Of a stretch of 64,000 nt of DNA, positions 12,801-24,366 are shown piece by piece. The DNA lies in NCBI GenBank assembly GCA_946902985.2, contig OX336388.2:288960526-289024525 (forward strand), given 5' to 3'. This DNA comes from Meconema thalassinum. Taxonomy: Eukaryota; Arthropoda; Insecta; Orthoptera; Tettigoniidae. Position numbers and translations under genes: made by a program. Every line of letters starts with the position of its first letter. The stretch's first letter is position 1. The notes below the pieces were generated by a model that saw nothing but the letters and a program-made list of their open reading frames with translations, made no database searches and was not told where the DNA came from.

Positions 12801-13731
12801 TCACTGTTGCACTCCACGTGTCAGCCGTAGTGTATAATGTGGAATTTTAAACGTGTTTCTCCTGTGGCGAGAAAATCACTTTTGTTGGCAGCCTTAAAGT
12901 TCCAATATCTTTCGAAGTATAACTGTGAAATTGTTCAAATCTTCTACACACCTCAATGTTATACTGCCCAATAGAACTATAATAAAGGCTGAAGTTAGCG
13001 CTTGATATCTTGACTGGTGGAAACGTTAATGTGAGCGTTTCAACTTCACCTAGTTTCGAGCAGCGTAAAATGGAACTGCTCCGAGTTCGTTCGATGCGCC
13101 AGTCTTTAACCAGACGCTAAAGACAACTTACTTCACTGAGTCACTTGAAAATAACTATATATCACCAGAAATATATATGCGATCTGACATATGAGATCTG
13201 AGAGCTCCTCTCTCCTGTGCACGACCTTTTATCAACTTCTTAAGGGGCGTATCCATCCCTTCCATAGCCTGTTGCTGCGTCATTGCTGGAAGTTTTAACT
13301 TTGGCTATACTTGATGGATTTTCAAATTTCAAAAACTCAAAATTAATTTCTTCAAAATTCCAAATCAATGCCATAACTGAAAATAGATTTTCACAAATCT
13401 GCATGCCAAAAGTAATCAAATATCGTAGTTTCAGCAATCTCCGTCTTCCTTCCGAACTATCGTTCATTGGTTCGAGTCTCTCCTCCAATAGCGTAGCTTC
13501 TTCCTTAGCACAATACCTTGTTTCCTGCGACTGCGTCGTAAATCCAAGATCTTTCTCGAACAAAATCATGACGTCACCAAGAATCTCAGCTCAATCAGCC
13601 TACTGGCATGAATTCTACGTCATCCGTGCCTACGTCATGAATATCCACGTCATAACTATGACATTCATAACTTTACTCATATTTGCCAATACAGCCATCG
13701 TGGTCTCAATATAATTCAATTTCCGGGGGCA
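9852..13731 (-). repeat. LTR 1 (3' LTR by transcription sense, left end)
   Basis: 3880 bp, TG...CA. It differs from LTR 3 at about 18 positions that I could find by eye (about 0.46%), for example T at 9960, T at 10195 and A at 10829, where LTRs 2 and 3 share the other base. The open frames inside (12203-12588 and 13240-13569 on minus) are unlikely genes: in LTR 3, three of the four substitutions I checked in the 13240-13569 frame change the amino acid. Confidence 0.95.
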
Positions 13732-13741
13732 TTCTCCCTTC
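13732..13741 (-). other. Polypurine tract, copy 1
   Basis: The minus strand reads GAAGGGAGAA immediately before the TG of LTR 1. A purine run against the 3' LTR is the standard plus-strand primer of LTR elements. Confidence 0.75.
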
Positions 13742-13919
13742 ACCACGTTTTAAAAACAGTTGCAAATTGTTTTTAAACTCTGTGTTATAAATATCTCAAT
13801 TCACTTGAACACGAAATTGAATTATTATTGGCTTACTCTTGTATGATATTTCTACTATGTTCCTTAATCATAAGTCTCTTCTACTCTGGTTTGTGTGTGG
13901 CTAATGTATTCTCTCCTCT

Positions 13920-16297
13920 CTACTGTCTCTTCTGTCCTGAATATCTGTTTTCCAAATTCTGCCGACTTGTAGAAGGACCAGGATCGATCACTACATCCTG
14001 TCTTTTCTTTTGATTTTCAGCTTCCTTTTCTCGCAATTCCTTCAGATACTGCTGATTTTCTTTCTCTCTTTCTTGATACTTGTCGGGTGTCATAACCTGA
14101 CCTTGAGAATTCTGATTCTGATTCTGGTACTGGTTATTTCTGTTATAATTTCGATTATAACCATTGTTGTAGTATCTACCTCTTCCGTTGTTGTAATTCC
14201 CTCTATTATTATTCCAGCCTCGTCTTTGCTGATATGGACGGTAACCTTGGGATCTGTGGTTGCGGAAATAATTATTCCTGTGAGGACCTACATTTTCAGT
14301 TTTTCCTTCCTCAGGCTTATCAGTTTGTTGCACTTGATCCATGTAGACCGTATTAACGTCTTTGAATTCGTGCCTCTGACCTTTTTGTACCAAATTTGGC
14401 ATTGGACTCGTGTAGTCAAGCCTTCTCAACAATTCGTCCATACTTGTCAGATCTCTAATGTTTGACGATATGATCAGTCTTCTTACCTCCACAGGCAGCA
14501 TACGTGAAATCGCATCTATCAACAGCTCTGTTGACAATGGGGGCTGCAAAAATCTCAAGCGTGATAGTTGACTCGTGAAGAAATCAGCGTACCGTGTTGG
14601 AAGAGTACCTGAATACTTCCTCGAGTATACTTCAGCTCTTAATGAATTCTGAGCTTCTATTGACCAGAATCGTTTAATCAGTGCCTCTGCAAATTCGTCA
14701 AAATTGCTGAAAGTGTACCGAAATGCACTAAACCATTCGAGGGGTCCTCCAGCTAGAAATCTTTCTACGATTCTCATCTCTCTCTCTCTCTAGGAATGTG
14801 GGCTTCTATGAAATAGTCTTTAAGATTCCTGACATATTCGATCGGTGTGAGACTATCAGTGTTGCTAAATTTTTGAGGTTTGTCTTCAAAATTCCGGATG
14901 ACTGTCAAATTTCTCGGATATGAATCCATATAATTCCTCCCACTATCACGATACTTCCATTCAGGTTCAATATTCCGATCCTCTTCTTCTTCCCTGAATC
15001 TGGATATACGTTCCTCAGGACTAATATCTCTCTCTTCTGTAGTAAGGTTACCTCTTCTCACGTAATTTCTCTCCTCTTCACCAGTCAATCCTTCGGTATC
15101 CTTGTCTGTGATTTCCGTGATGACTTTCCTAATCAACTCTTCCTTATAGGTTTCCATCATGCTAGTTTCTCCTAGTTTCAAATTCTGCAGCTTGCTCGTA
15201 GTTTCATTAACATCAGAGACAACCTTATGAATTTGTTCCTTTAATGTTTGCACGTCCTGACCTATCTGTGTTCTATCCTCTACCTGCTTTTCGGATAGCG
15301 AATCCATCCTTACATTCAAGTCTTTCCTAATCTGAACTACTTCGTTATTAATGTCTACTTGTGTACTGGCAAGTTTTCTTTCAATTCGTTCCTGAATCTG
15401 ATCTACATGTTCCCCACTTGACCTGTTCCATTCATCTTTCCACACTGTTACATTTGCAGTTAACATTTCTGCAATATCTACTTCAATGTCCTCCTTAAGT
15501 AAACGATTGTGATCTAATACTTGGGTTCTCATGACCTCTACATCGTATTTTAAACCAGCTAAAGAAGCTGTTGTCCTGACAGACTCGTCAACTAATCGAG
15601 TTGTTAATGCACTAATGTTACGAGTACAAAGTGTTTTTGAAGTTTCAATTTCCTCCCTAACTTTGTTGACATCAGTCTGAACTTTAGCAATGTCTACAAA
15701 AACAGTATTGACTTCTACTTGTATTTTATTGATGTCGCTTTGCATATCGTTAACATCTGAATGAATATTATTGATGTCTACTTGAACATTTGATACATCA
15801 GTTCGAACATTACTAACCTCTCTTTGAACTTCTTCTACTTTGTCTTGTACGGTAGCAACATCATTCCTTACAACAATTACTTCAGCTCTAGCACATGAAA
15901 TATCACCCCGGACATTAGCAACATCAAGATTCAACATGGTAAGATCTTTTTGAACCTTAGACACATCAATTTTAACAACAGACACATCTTTATGAATGTC
16001 ACTTACAGCATTCTCGATTCCCTGGGTACTGATTTGTAAACGCGACATATCATTTTCTAGGTTTGCAGAACTGGTCTGAAGAACTTTCAAATTTTCATCC
16101 ATCCTAGTAGACAAATTACTAGCATTCTCCTTCATCATCTCCTGCATTCGACTAGTATTTCTAGCTTCCATCTCCCTCACACTTTCATTCATGCTAGCTT
16201 TCAAATTAGCAGACATATTACTAGCATTCTCCTCCATCATCTGCTTCATATTGTTGGACATCTCCTCCAACATTTTCTTAATACTTTCATCTGCCAT
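13920..16297 (-). pseudogene. gag, copy 1, frameshifted by a CT insertion
   Basis: Same protein as the intact copy at 21080-23455 except for one extra CT in a CT run just right of 14777 (seven CT units here, six in the other copy). The frame shifts after residue 506, giving an N-terminal 507-residue product that stops at once and a downstream 285-residue frame opening at the in-frame Met507. The N-terminal part keeps the coiled coil and the downstream part keeps most of the Gag core and the basic tail. No other difference between the two copies was seen in the translations. Either the change is a real slippage mutation after the tandem duplication, or it is a sequencing error in a dinucleotide run. 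Recoding is possible but I see no evidence for it. Confidence 0.85.
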
Positions 16298-16995
16298 TTC
16301 AATAATATTTCAATAATAAACTGCTTTAGGGACATACATCAAACAGAGCAAAATAACAACATCTGAGCAACATTTTTCACCATATATAAAATTTGAGCAA
16401 TTTTCTGTCTTAAATCTAACTTATAATTACCTTATAATTAACCCTCGTAGACACTTCATGTTGAAATAAACTCAAGCACATGTTCAAGTTTCTTTGGTTC
16501 ATTTTAAAATATCCTAACACAAATAATTTACATTTATAATCCAAATAGTTTAATTTTATCTTTAATATGACTATACATGTCATAAGCCGGTCAAATAAAA
16601 TAAGATTCCAGATCATAGGCGATTTTTCTAAGTTTCCAGCCTATTTAACCTCTTTCAAGTTGTATAAGATCTGATCTTTTCTGAGTGTAATTTTCCTAAT
16701 ACAACACAACATTTATTCCTATATAATCACACTCTCAAATTCTACAATTGGCTAAGACATCTAACAAAGAATCAACCTCTTTATTTGAGTCTTCGCAATC
16801 CCTTTGACATCGATAACTTGGTAATCCAATGTTATTCGAACACTCCACAAAAATTGCGGTGTCAATTCTACTGCAATAACTTGGTAATCCAATGTTATTC
16901 AGTCGAACGTGCCAATCGAGACAATCGTGCCCCACACGTTGATTGCGCCAATCCTACTTGGTAATCCAGTTTTGTAGAACAATCCCCACGTTTTA

Positions 16996-17004
16996 GGGTC
17001 GCCA
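16996..17004 (-). other. Candidate primer-binding site (copy 1)
   Basis: Same TGGCGACCC, seven bases from the end of LTR 2 on the minus strand. Confidence 0.6.
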
Positions 17005-17011
17005 ATCCTAC

Positions 17012-20000
17012 TGTACCCGATATCCGGATAGTAGGCTGTCAGATATCCGCCCCCTCAATCGGATTGCCAATAATCAAACGCACCGGCACAGCTACATCAA
17101 TGAAAATGGCACTGACAGACACTATCGAGATTAGAGCACAATAGTTAACAAGAAAATTATTGTGGAACACACCAAAATATACGGGGGTTCATACTTACCT
17201 TTACTTACCTCTTAAATTTATCTCGGGGACTGGGTTGTCAACTGGATCACTTAAAAGTATGCCCACACAATAACCTCCACCATGATATTTAAAATGAACC
17301 AGAACGAAGACGAGAAACTTTAAACTGCACAATAATTTATTTCACATAAAGAATGATTTAACAAAAATGAAAAACAACAAAATCAACGTGGCAATCAGAA
17401 GCCATCGACCACATAACCATGTCCTCCTGTAGGACCTGTATTCTCTACATATAATGTTTCAGCTTTCTCAAGCTCATAGCAACGTAAAATTAATAATGCA
17501 CATGGAATGGAAACGGGATTTGGGATGAGACACATATATCAATTGTTTTGTGTGTTTATATACTTCACATTTTATTTATAGCCACAAGGCTATTATGGAA
17601 CGTCCTTGGCCTCTGTAACACAGTTGTCCGGGCCAGCTGCAAGGCACCTGTATTGTCAAAGCGGACTCCCGTTCGTTCAACCCTAGCATAAGCGTGTTAC
17701 CTCAGAGCTCGGCTCTCCTTTTCAAATACGTAAATGTTCACATCTCAACTGAAATATTATCACGCAAATGTCTTACATGCTTCATTCAAACACCAGTGGA
17801 TTACTCCAACAATCCCAAATCATGATTAATTGTTCAAACCACCTGCTTAATTAGCGTTGTTTAGAGTATAAAAAAACTCTAAATGTTAATAACAAAAGTT
17901 CACTAATTATTTATAACAATAGTAAATTGTTTACAACAATGTCAAATGACAATTGAAAATTTTATACACGCCTGTATTAATCACTATCCTTTCAAATTAT
18001 TTAACAAAGATATTTACAAAATTATTTTACAATATTATATTGTTTATATTATTTATACAAGAAATACATTAAACCACACGTTTATCCGGTTGATAATTAC
18101 TCAAATCGTGTTGATATAATCGACCAATGAAGGTTAGTTATATTTAACTGTCAAATTCAGGTTTAATAAGGTTTAATAATAATTATTAATATTTGTGACT
18201 GTAACCTCCATTCAAAATCTTTATCTCAAATTATTTAACACTCTTGTTAATTTTAACAGTATCTTCATATGAATAATCTTTCAAAGAACAAGAACAACAT
18301 TCAGCGGGAAAATACTTCGCTTATAACGCACAAAATTGCACAAAAATTGGCCCAAAATTCATCATATATCTTCATATATATGGCATAAAAATCTTCCAAA
18401 CTACACACAAAAACCTCCACTTATTAATTCATCAACTTCATTAATTATTGTGGGAACCTCCTTCATTATTCAAGGGCATTATTCAACAGCGACTTTTACA
18501 CGTCCACTGAACTAACGATTATACATCCATTGTTCCTCTTTAAAAATTCTTATATTCATCAATTGTAATAATGACTGTTATTATTTAACCTTCGTGGGTT
18601 TCATTCATGAATCGATATGAAGTAAAAATTTGCCAATCACAAATAAATTTAATAGCAAATACGATTAGACACTCCTGCCTGGTCTATCAAAATTGAGATT
18701 AACATCTTCAAAGTAACGCAGTATAAAAATACTATCTTCAAACAAAGTTCATCTAAACTGCAAAATAGTCGAATAGAATACAATCAGACTGTGGAATGCA
18801 AACATTATTGTTCCAATCTAAAATTGAGAAAAACTCCTATCAAATGTTCATTACTATAGTGTATTCAATAAATCGAAATAAAAGTTCATATTTCATAAAA
18901 TTGTCTATAATGCAATGATAAATGTCTATGTTGCAATCATGTTCATAAGACGACTAGTATTTCAAAGATCGTCGATATCGTAATAGATTTTAACGCTCTA
19001 AAATCTTTTAATTATTCTTCTTTCTTGAGGATGACAGAAAATTGGTCAAAGTAATTTACTGAATAGAATTACTTTAATAAAATGACACGCTGTCTGAATT
19101 CAAATCTGCCATAGCAAATCGTAAACTTTACAGTCAAATCGTGACTACAAAAATATGCAAATTACTGAAAGAATCTAAATCATCAGTCTCAACTGATCCA
19201 AAATTATTAAGTATGCCAATGACATAGCAATGTCTTAAAAATCGAAGAAAAAGGCATAAATCATCGAAGTGTACTGAGTACAGAAATATCAATCAAGAAA
19301 ATGGGGCAAAAGATAGGACAGAAAATATGGGAAGAATGGTTGCTCAGATATCGCTACAAGACTCAAATAATACAAGAAACGTTCACGACTACCTTATCTG
19401 TTGATTGAAGTTCCAGAGGAAAGTTTTCAAAGAAAACTGCTGTTGGTTCCATTTCACCAGCGTAAAGATGTGCTCCGTCCTCGAATTTGGAATCAGCGTC
19501 CTTGCAGAATCGAACTGCTTCCTCCTCCGAAATTGCACTGCTCCGTGGATACGAAAAACATCCTTCTGGCAAAACTCTTCTTTGTGCGCCGGGACAACCC
19601 TGGCCTCTCTTGAAAGTTCTCTGAAGTTCTTGCAGGAATTCGCCATGAATTTTATTGTAGTTATTTCCGCAGAAATATTCATAGTTGTGGAGTATGAAAA
19701 TATTTCCACTGCTACCTGGTATAATTCAGCGATGGATTCACGATGCATGAGTGTAGTTAGATGTTCACTACATGCTCGCTTTTGTAGAAAGACGATTAAC
19801 GAAGTTCCATGCTGATACTTTACTCAATCGATATATGTCCCAATTGCATTAAAGCCTTAGCCTTCCATCTCAACTACTGTTATAATCATTGAAAGCACTG
19901 GAAGATTATAATGTTCCATAGTCGAATGTATCGTTGTAATAGCAAACGTATTCTCCAATATCACTGTTGCACTCCACGTGTCAGCCGTAGTGTATAATGT

Positions 20001-20891
20001 GGAATTTTAAACGTGTTTCTCCTGTGGCGAGAAAATCACTTTTGTTGGCAGCCTTAAAGTTCCAATATCTTTCGAAGTATAACTGTGAAATTGTTCAAAT
20101 CTTCTACACACCTCAATGTTATACTGCCCAATAGAACTATAATAAAGGCTGAAGTTAGCGCTTGATATCTTGACTGGTGGAAACGTTAATGTGAGCGTTT
20201 CAACTTCACCTAGTTTCGAGCAGCGTAAAATGGAACTGCTCCGAGTTCGTTCGATGCGCCAGTCTTTAACCAGACGCTAAAGACAACTTACTTCACTGAG
20301 TCACTTGAAAATAACTATATATCACCAGAAATATATATGCGATCTGACATATGAGATCTGAGAGCTCCTCTCTCCTGTGCACGACCTTTTATCAACTTCT
20401 TAAGGGGCGTATCCATCCCTTCCATAGCCTGTTGCTGCGTCATTGCTGGAAGTTTTAACTTTGGCTATACTTGATGGATTTTCAAATTTCAAAAACTCAA
20501 AATTAATTTCTTCAAAATTCCAAATCAATGCCATAACTGAAAATAGATTTTCACAAATCTGCATGCCAAAAGTAATCAAATATCGTAGTTTCAGCAATCT
20601 CCGTCTTCCTTCCGAACTATCGTTCATTGGTTCGAGTCTCTCCTCCAATAGCGTAGCTTCTTCCTTAGCACAATACCTTGTTTCCTGCGACTGCGTCGTA
20701 AATCCAAGATCTTTCTCGAACAAAATCATGACGTCACCAAGAATCTCAGCTCAATCAGCCTACTGGCATGAATTCTACGTCATCCGTGCCTACGTCATGA
20801 ATATCCACGTCATAACTATGACATTCATAACTTTACTCATATTTGCCAATACAGCCATCGTGGTCTCAATATAATTCAATTTCCGGGGGCA
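17012..20891 (-). repeat. LTR 2 (middle, recombinant)
   Basis: 3880 bp. At 17120, 17355 and 17989 it carries the LTR 3 base. From 18252 onward it carries the LTR 1 base at every diagnostic site I compared (about 15). The switch lies between 17989 and 18252. This is the pattern expected when the right LTR of one copy recombines with the left LTR of another. Confidence 0.95.
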
Positions 20892-20901
20892 TTCTCCCTT
20901 C
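20892..20901 (-). other. Polypurine tract, copy 2
   Basis: Same GAAGGGAGAA directly before LTR 2 on the minus strand. Confidence 0.75.
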
Positions 20902-21079
20902 ACCACGTTTTAAAAACAGTTGCAAATTGTTTTTAAACTCTGTGTTATAAATATCTCAATTCACTTGAACACGAAATTGAATTATTATTGGCTTACTCTT
21001 GTATGATATTTCTACTATGTTCCTTAATCATAAGTCTCTTCTACTCTGGTTTGTGTGTGGCTAATGTATTCTCTCCTCT

Positions 21080-23455
21080 CTACTGTCTCTTCTGTCCTGA
21101 ATATCTGTTTTCCAAATTCTGCCGACTTGTAGAAGGACCAGGATCGATCACTACATCCTGTCTTTTCTTTTGATTTTCAGCTTCCTTTTCTCGCAATTCC
21201 TTCAGATACTGCTGATTTTCTTTCTCTCTTTCTTGATACTTGTCGGGTGTCATAACCTGACCTTGAGAATTCTGATTCTGATTCTGGTACTGGTTATTTC
21301 TGTTATAATTTCGATTATAACCATTGTTGTAGTATCTACCTCTTCCGTTGTTGTAATTCCCTCTATTATTATTCCAGCCTCGTCTTTGCTGATATGGACG
21401 GTAACCTTGGGATCTGTGGTTGCGGAAATAATTATTCCTGTGAGGACCTACATTTTCAGTTTTTCCTTCCTCAGGCTTATCAGTTTGTTGCACTTGATCC
21501 ATGTAGACCGTATTAACGTCTTTGAATTCGTGCCTCTGACCTTTTTGTACCAAATTTGGCATTGGACTCGTGTAGTCAAGCCTTCTCAACAATTCGTCCA
21601 TACTTGTCAGATCTCTAATGTTTGACGATATGATCAGTCTTCTTACCTCCACAGGCAGCATACGTGAAATCGCATCTATCAACAGCTCTGTTGACAATGG
21701 GGGCTGCAAAAATCTCAAGCGTGATAGTTGACTCGTGAAGAAATCAGCGTACCGTGTTGGAAGAGTACCTGAATACTTCCTCGAGTATACTTCAGCTCTT
21801 AATGAATTCTGAGCTTCTATTGACCAGAATCGTTTAATCAGTGCCTCTGCAAATTCGTCAAAATTGCTGAAAGTGTACCGAAATGCACTAAACCATTCGA
21901 GGGGTCCTCCAGCTAGAAATCTTTCTACGATTCTCATCTCTCTCTCTCTAGGAATGTGGGCTTCTATGAAATAGTCTTTAAGATTCCTGACATATTCGAT
22001 CGGTGTGAGACTATCAGTGTTGCTAAATTTTTGAGGTTTGTCTTCAAAATTCCGGATGACTGTCAAATTTCTCGGATATGAATCCATATAATTCCTCCCA
22101 CTATCACGATACTTCCATTCAGGTTCAATATTCCGATCCTCTTCTTCTTCCCTGAATCTGGATATACGTTCCTCAGGACTAATATCTCTCTCTTCTGTAG
22201 TAAGGTTACCTCTTCTCACGTAATTTCTCTCCTCTTCACCAGTCAATCCTTCGGTATCCTTGTCTGTGATTTCCGTGATGACTTTCCTAATCAACTCTTC
22301 CTTATAGGTTTCCATCATGCTAGTTTCTCCTAGTTTCAAATTCTGCAGCTTGCTCGTAGTTTCATTAACATCAGAGACAACCTTATGAATTTGTTCCTTT
22401 AATGTTTGCACGTCCTGACCTATCTGTGTTCTATCCTCTACCTGCTTTTCGGATAGCGAATCCATCCTTACATTCAAGTCTTTCCTAATCTGAACTACTT
22501 CGTTATTAATGTCTACTTGTGTACTGGCAAGTTTTCTTTCAATTCGTTCCTGAATCTGATCTACATGTTCCCCACTTGACCTGTTCCATTCATCTTTCCA
22601 CACTGTTACATTTGCAGTTAACATTTCTGCAATATCTACTTCAATGTCCTCCTTAAGTAAACGATTGTGATCTAATACTTGGGTTCTCATGACCTCTACA
22701 TCGTATTTTAAACCAGCTAAAGAAGCTGTTGTCCTGACAGACTCGTCAACTAATCGAGTTGTTAATGCACTAATGTTACGAGTACAAAGTGTTTTTGAAG
22801 TTTCAATTTCCTCCCTAACTTTGTTGACATCAGTCTGAACTTTAGCAATGTCTACAAAAACAGTATTGACTTCTACTTGTATTTTATTGATGTCGCTTTG
22901 CATATCGTTAACATCTGAATGAATATTATTGATGTCTACTTGAACATTTGATACATCAGTTCGAACATTACTAACCTCTCTTTGAACTTCTTCTACTTTG
23001 TCTTGTACGGTAGCAACATCATTCCTTACAACAATTACTTCAGCTCTAGCACATGAAATATCACCCCGGACATTAGCAACATCAAGATTCAACATGGTAA
23101 GATCTTTTTGAACCTTAGACACATCAATTTTAACAACAGACACATCTTTATGAATGTCACTTACAGCATTCTCGATTCCCTGGGTACTGATTTGTAAACG
23201 CGACATATCATTTTCTAGGTTTGCAGAACTGGTCTGAAGAACTTTCAAATTTTCATCCATCCTAGTAGACAAATTACTAGCATTCTCCTTCATCATCTCC
23301 TGCATTCGACTAGTATTTCTAGCTTCCATCTCCCTCACACTTTCATTCATGCTAGCTTTCAAATTAGCAGACATATTACTAGCATTCTCCTCCATCATCT
23401 GCTTCATATTGTTGGACATCTCCTCCAACATTTTCTTAATACTTTCATCTGCCAT
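21080..23455 (-). CDS. gag: Gag polyprotein-like protein, intact (791 aa)
   Basis: Structural protein expected to coat the element RNA and form cytoplasmic particles. Residues 1-100 are Met/Asn/Glu-rich and helical. Residues 104-215 are 16 uninterrupted heptads of pattern (D/E)(V/I)xx(V/I/M)(Q/R)x, a strong coiled coil, and weaker coil runs to about 375. Residues 405-465 are highly charged. Residues 470-625 match a retrotransposon Gag (capsid-like) domain, with the usual Trp motif GGPLEWF at 516-522 and YADFF at 569-573. Residues 672-733 are rich in Asn, Arg, Tyr and Gly (RRGWNNNRGN and similar), a likely RNA-binding tail in place of the usual CCHC zinc knuckle, which is absent. The end is basic (SGQKRQ). 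The start was chosen as the first Met before the heptads, with in-frame homology in both copies. There is no protease or polymerase downstream. The family is inferred from domain layout, not from a search. Confidence 0.85.
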   Translation of the reverse strand: MADESIKKMLEEMSNNMKQMMEENASNMSANLKASMNESVREMEARNTSRMQEMMKENASNLSTRMDENLKVLQTSSANLENDMSRLQISTQGIENAVSDIHKDVSVVKIDVSKVQKDLTMLNLDVANVRGDISCARAEVIVVRNDVATVQDKVEEVQREVSNVRTDVSNVQVDINNIHSDVNDMQSDINKIQVEVNTVFVDIAKVQTDVNKVREEIETSKTLCTRNISALTTRLVDESVRTTASLAGLKYDVEVMRTQVLDHNRLLKEDIEVDIAEMLTANVTVWKDEWNRSSGEHVDQIQERIERKLASTQVDINNEVVQIRKDLNVRMDSLSEKQVEDRTQIGQDVQTLKEQIHKVVSDVNETTSKLQNLKLGETSMMETYKEELIRKVITEITDKDTEGLTGEEERNYVRRGNLTTEERDISPEERISRFREEEEDRNIEPEWKYRDSGRNYMDSYPRNLTVIRNFEDKPQKFSNTDSLTPIEYVRNLKDYFIEAHIPREREMRIVERFLAGGPLEWFSAFRYTFSNFDEFAEALIKRFWSIEAQNSLRAEVYSRKYSGTLPTRYADFFTSQLSRLRFLQPPLSTELLIDAISRMLPVEVRRLIISSNIRDLTSMDELLRRLDYTSPMPNLVQKGQRHEFKDVNTVYMDQVQQTDKPEEGKTENVGPHRNNYFRNHRSQGYRPYQQRRGWNNNRGNYNNGRGRYYNNGYNRNYNRNNQYQNQNQNSQGQVMTPDKYQEREKENQQYLKELREKEAENQKKRQDVVIDPGPSTSRQNLENRYSGQKRQ
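22811..23146 (-). repeat. 21 bp coding repeats = 16 Gag heptads
   Basis: Codons for residues 104-215 form 16 consecutive 7-residue units, e.g. DVSKVQK, DVANVRG, DINNIHS, DIAKVQT. No skip, insertion or stutter occurs. The same block in copy 1 is 15653-15988. This suggests growth of the coil by 21 bp duplication. Confidence 0.85.
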
Positions 23456-23975
23456 TTCAATAATATTTCAATAATAAACTGCTTTAGGGACATACATCAA
23501 ACAGAGCAAAATAACAACATCTGAGCAACATTTTTCACCATATATAAAATTTGAGCAATTTTCTGTCTTAAATCTAACTTATAATTACCTTATAATTAAC
23601 CCTCGTAGACACTTCATGTTGAAATAAACTCAAGCACATGTTCAAGTTTCTTTGGTTCATTTTAAAATATCCTAACACAAATAATTTACATTTATAATCC
23701 AAATAGTTTAATTTTATCTTTAATATGACTATACATGTCATAAGCCGGTCAAATAAAATAAGATTCCAGATCATAGGCGATTTTTCTAAGTTTCCAGCCT
23801 ATTTAACCTCTTTCAAGTTGTATAAGATCTGATCTTTTCTGAGTGTAATTTTCCTAATACAACACAACATTTATTCCTATATAATCACACTCTCAAATTC
23901 TACAATTGGCTAAGACATCTAACAAAGAATCAACCTCTTTATTTGAGTCTTCGCAATCCCTTTGACATCGATAAC

Positions 23976-24169
23976 TTGGTAATCCAATGTTATTCGAACA
24001 CTCCACAAAAATTGCGGTGTCAATTCTACTGCAATAACTTGGTAATCCAATGTTATTCAGTCGAACGTGCCAATCGAGACAATCGTGCCCCACACGTTGA
24101 TTGCGCCAATCCTACTTGGTAATCCAGTTTTGTAGAACAATCCCCACGTTTTAGGGTCGCCAATCCTAC
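23976..24169 (-). repeat. Triplicated leader module next to the primer-binding site
   Basis: On the minus strand three degenerate units run 24169-24116, 24115-24039 and 24038-23976. Each opens with GTAG(G/A)ATTG and closes with GGATTACCAA. The first two contain TTGGCG followed by an AACGTG(T)GGG block, so both look like primer-binding sites. The same block in copy 1 is 16818-17011. Confidence 0.8.
24154..24162 (-). other. Candidate primer-binding site (copy 2)
   Basis: The minus strand reads TGGCGACCC seven bases after the CA of LTR 3. TGG is the complement of a tRNA CCA end, and TGGCGACC is also how the arginine-tRNA site of some insect Gypsy elements begins. The downstream AACGTGGGG recalls the lysine-tRNA site. 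I cannot name the primer tRNA with confidence. Confidence 0.6.
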
Positions 24170-24350
24170 TGTACCCGATATCCGGATAGTAGGCTGTCAG
24201 ATATCCGCCCCCTCAATCGGATTGCCAATAATCAAACGCACCGGCACAGCTACATCAATGAAAATGGCACTGACAGACACTATCGAGATTAGAGCACAAT
24301 AGTTAACAAGAAAATTATTGTGGAACACACCAAAATATACGGGGGTTCAT

Positions 24351-24366
24351 ACTTACCTTTACTTAC
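24351..24366 (-). promoter_or_regulatory. Paired consensus 5' splice donors near the LTR end
   Basis: The minus strand reads GAGGTAAGT then AAAGGTAAGT, two near-perfect donors ten bases apart, about 185 bases before the LTR/leader boundary. The same pair is at 10033-10048 and 17193-17208. A plausible acceptor (CCCTAAAGCAG) lies about 30 bases upstream of the gag ATG. Splicing there would remove the primer-binding leader from a gag mRNA. Confidence 0.4.

Noticed and set aside
13240..13714. Frames of 109 (minus) and 143 (plus) codons at the LTR U3
   Set aside because: Overlap each other on opposite strands and cover the candidate promoter; three of the four changes checked in LTR 3 alter the minus-strand protein.
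14010..14465. Hydrophobic 151-codon plus-strand frame (also 21170-21625)
   Set aside because: Antisense shadow of the Asn/Arg-rich gag tail.
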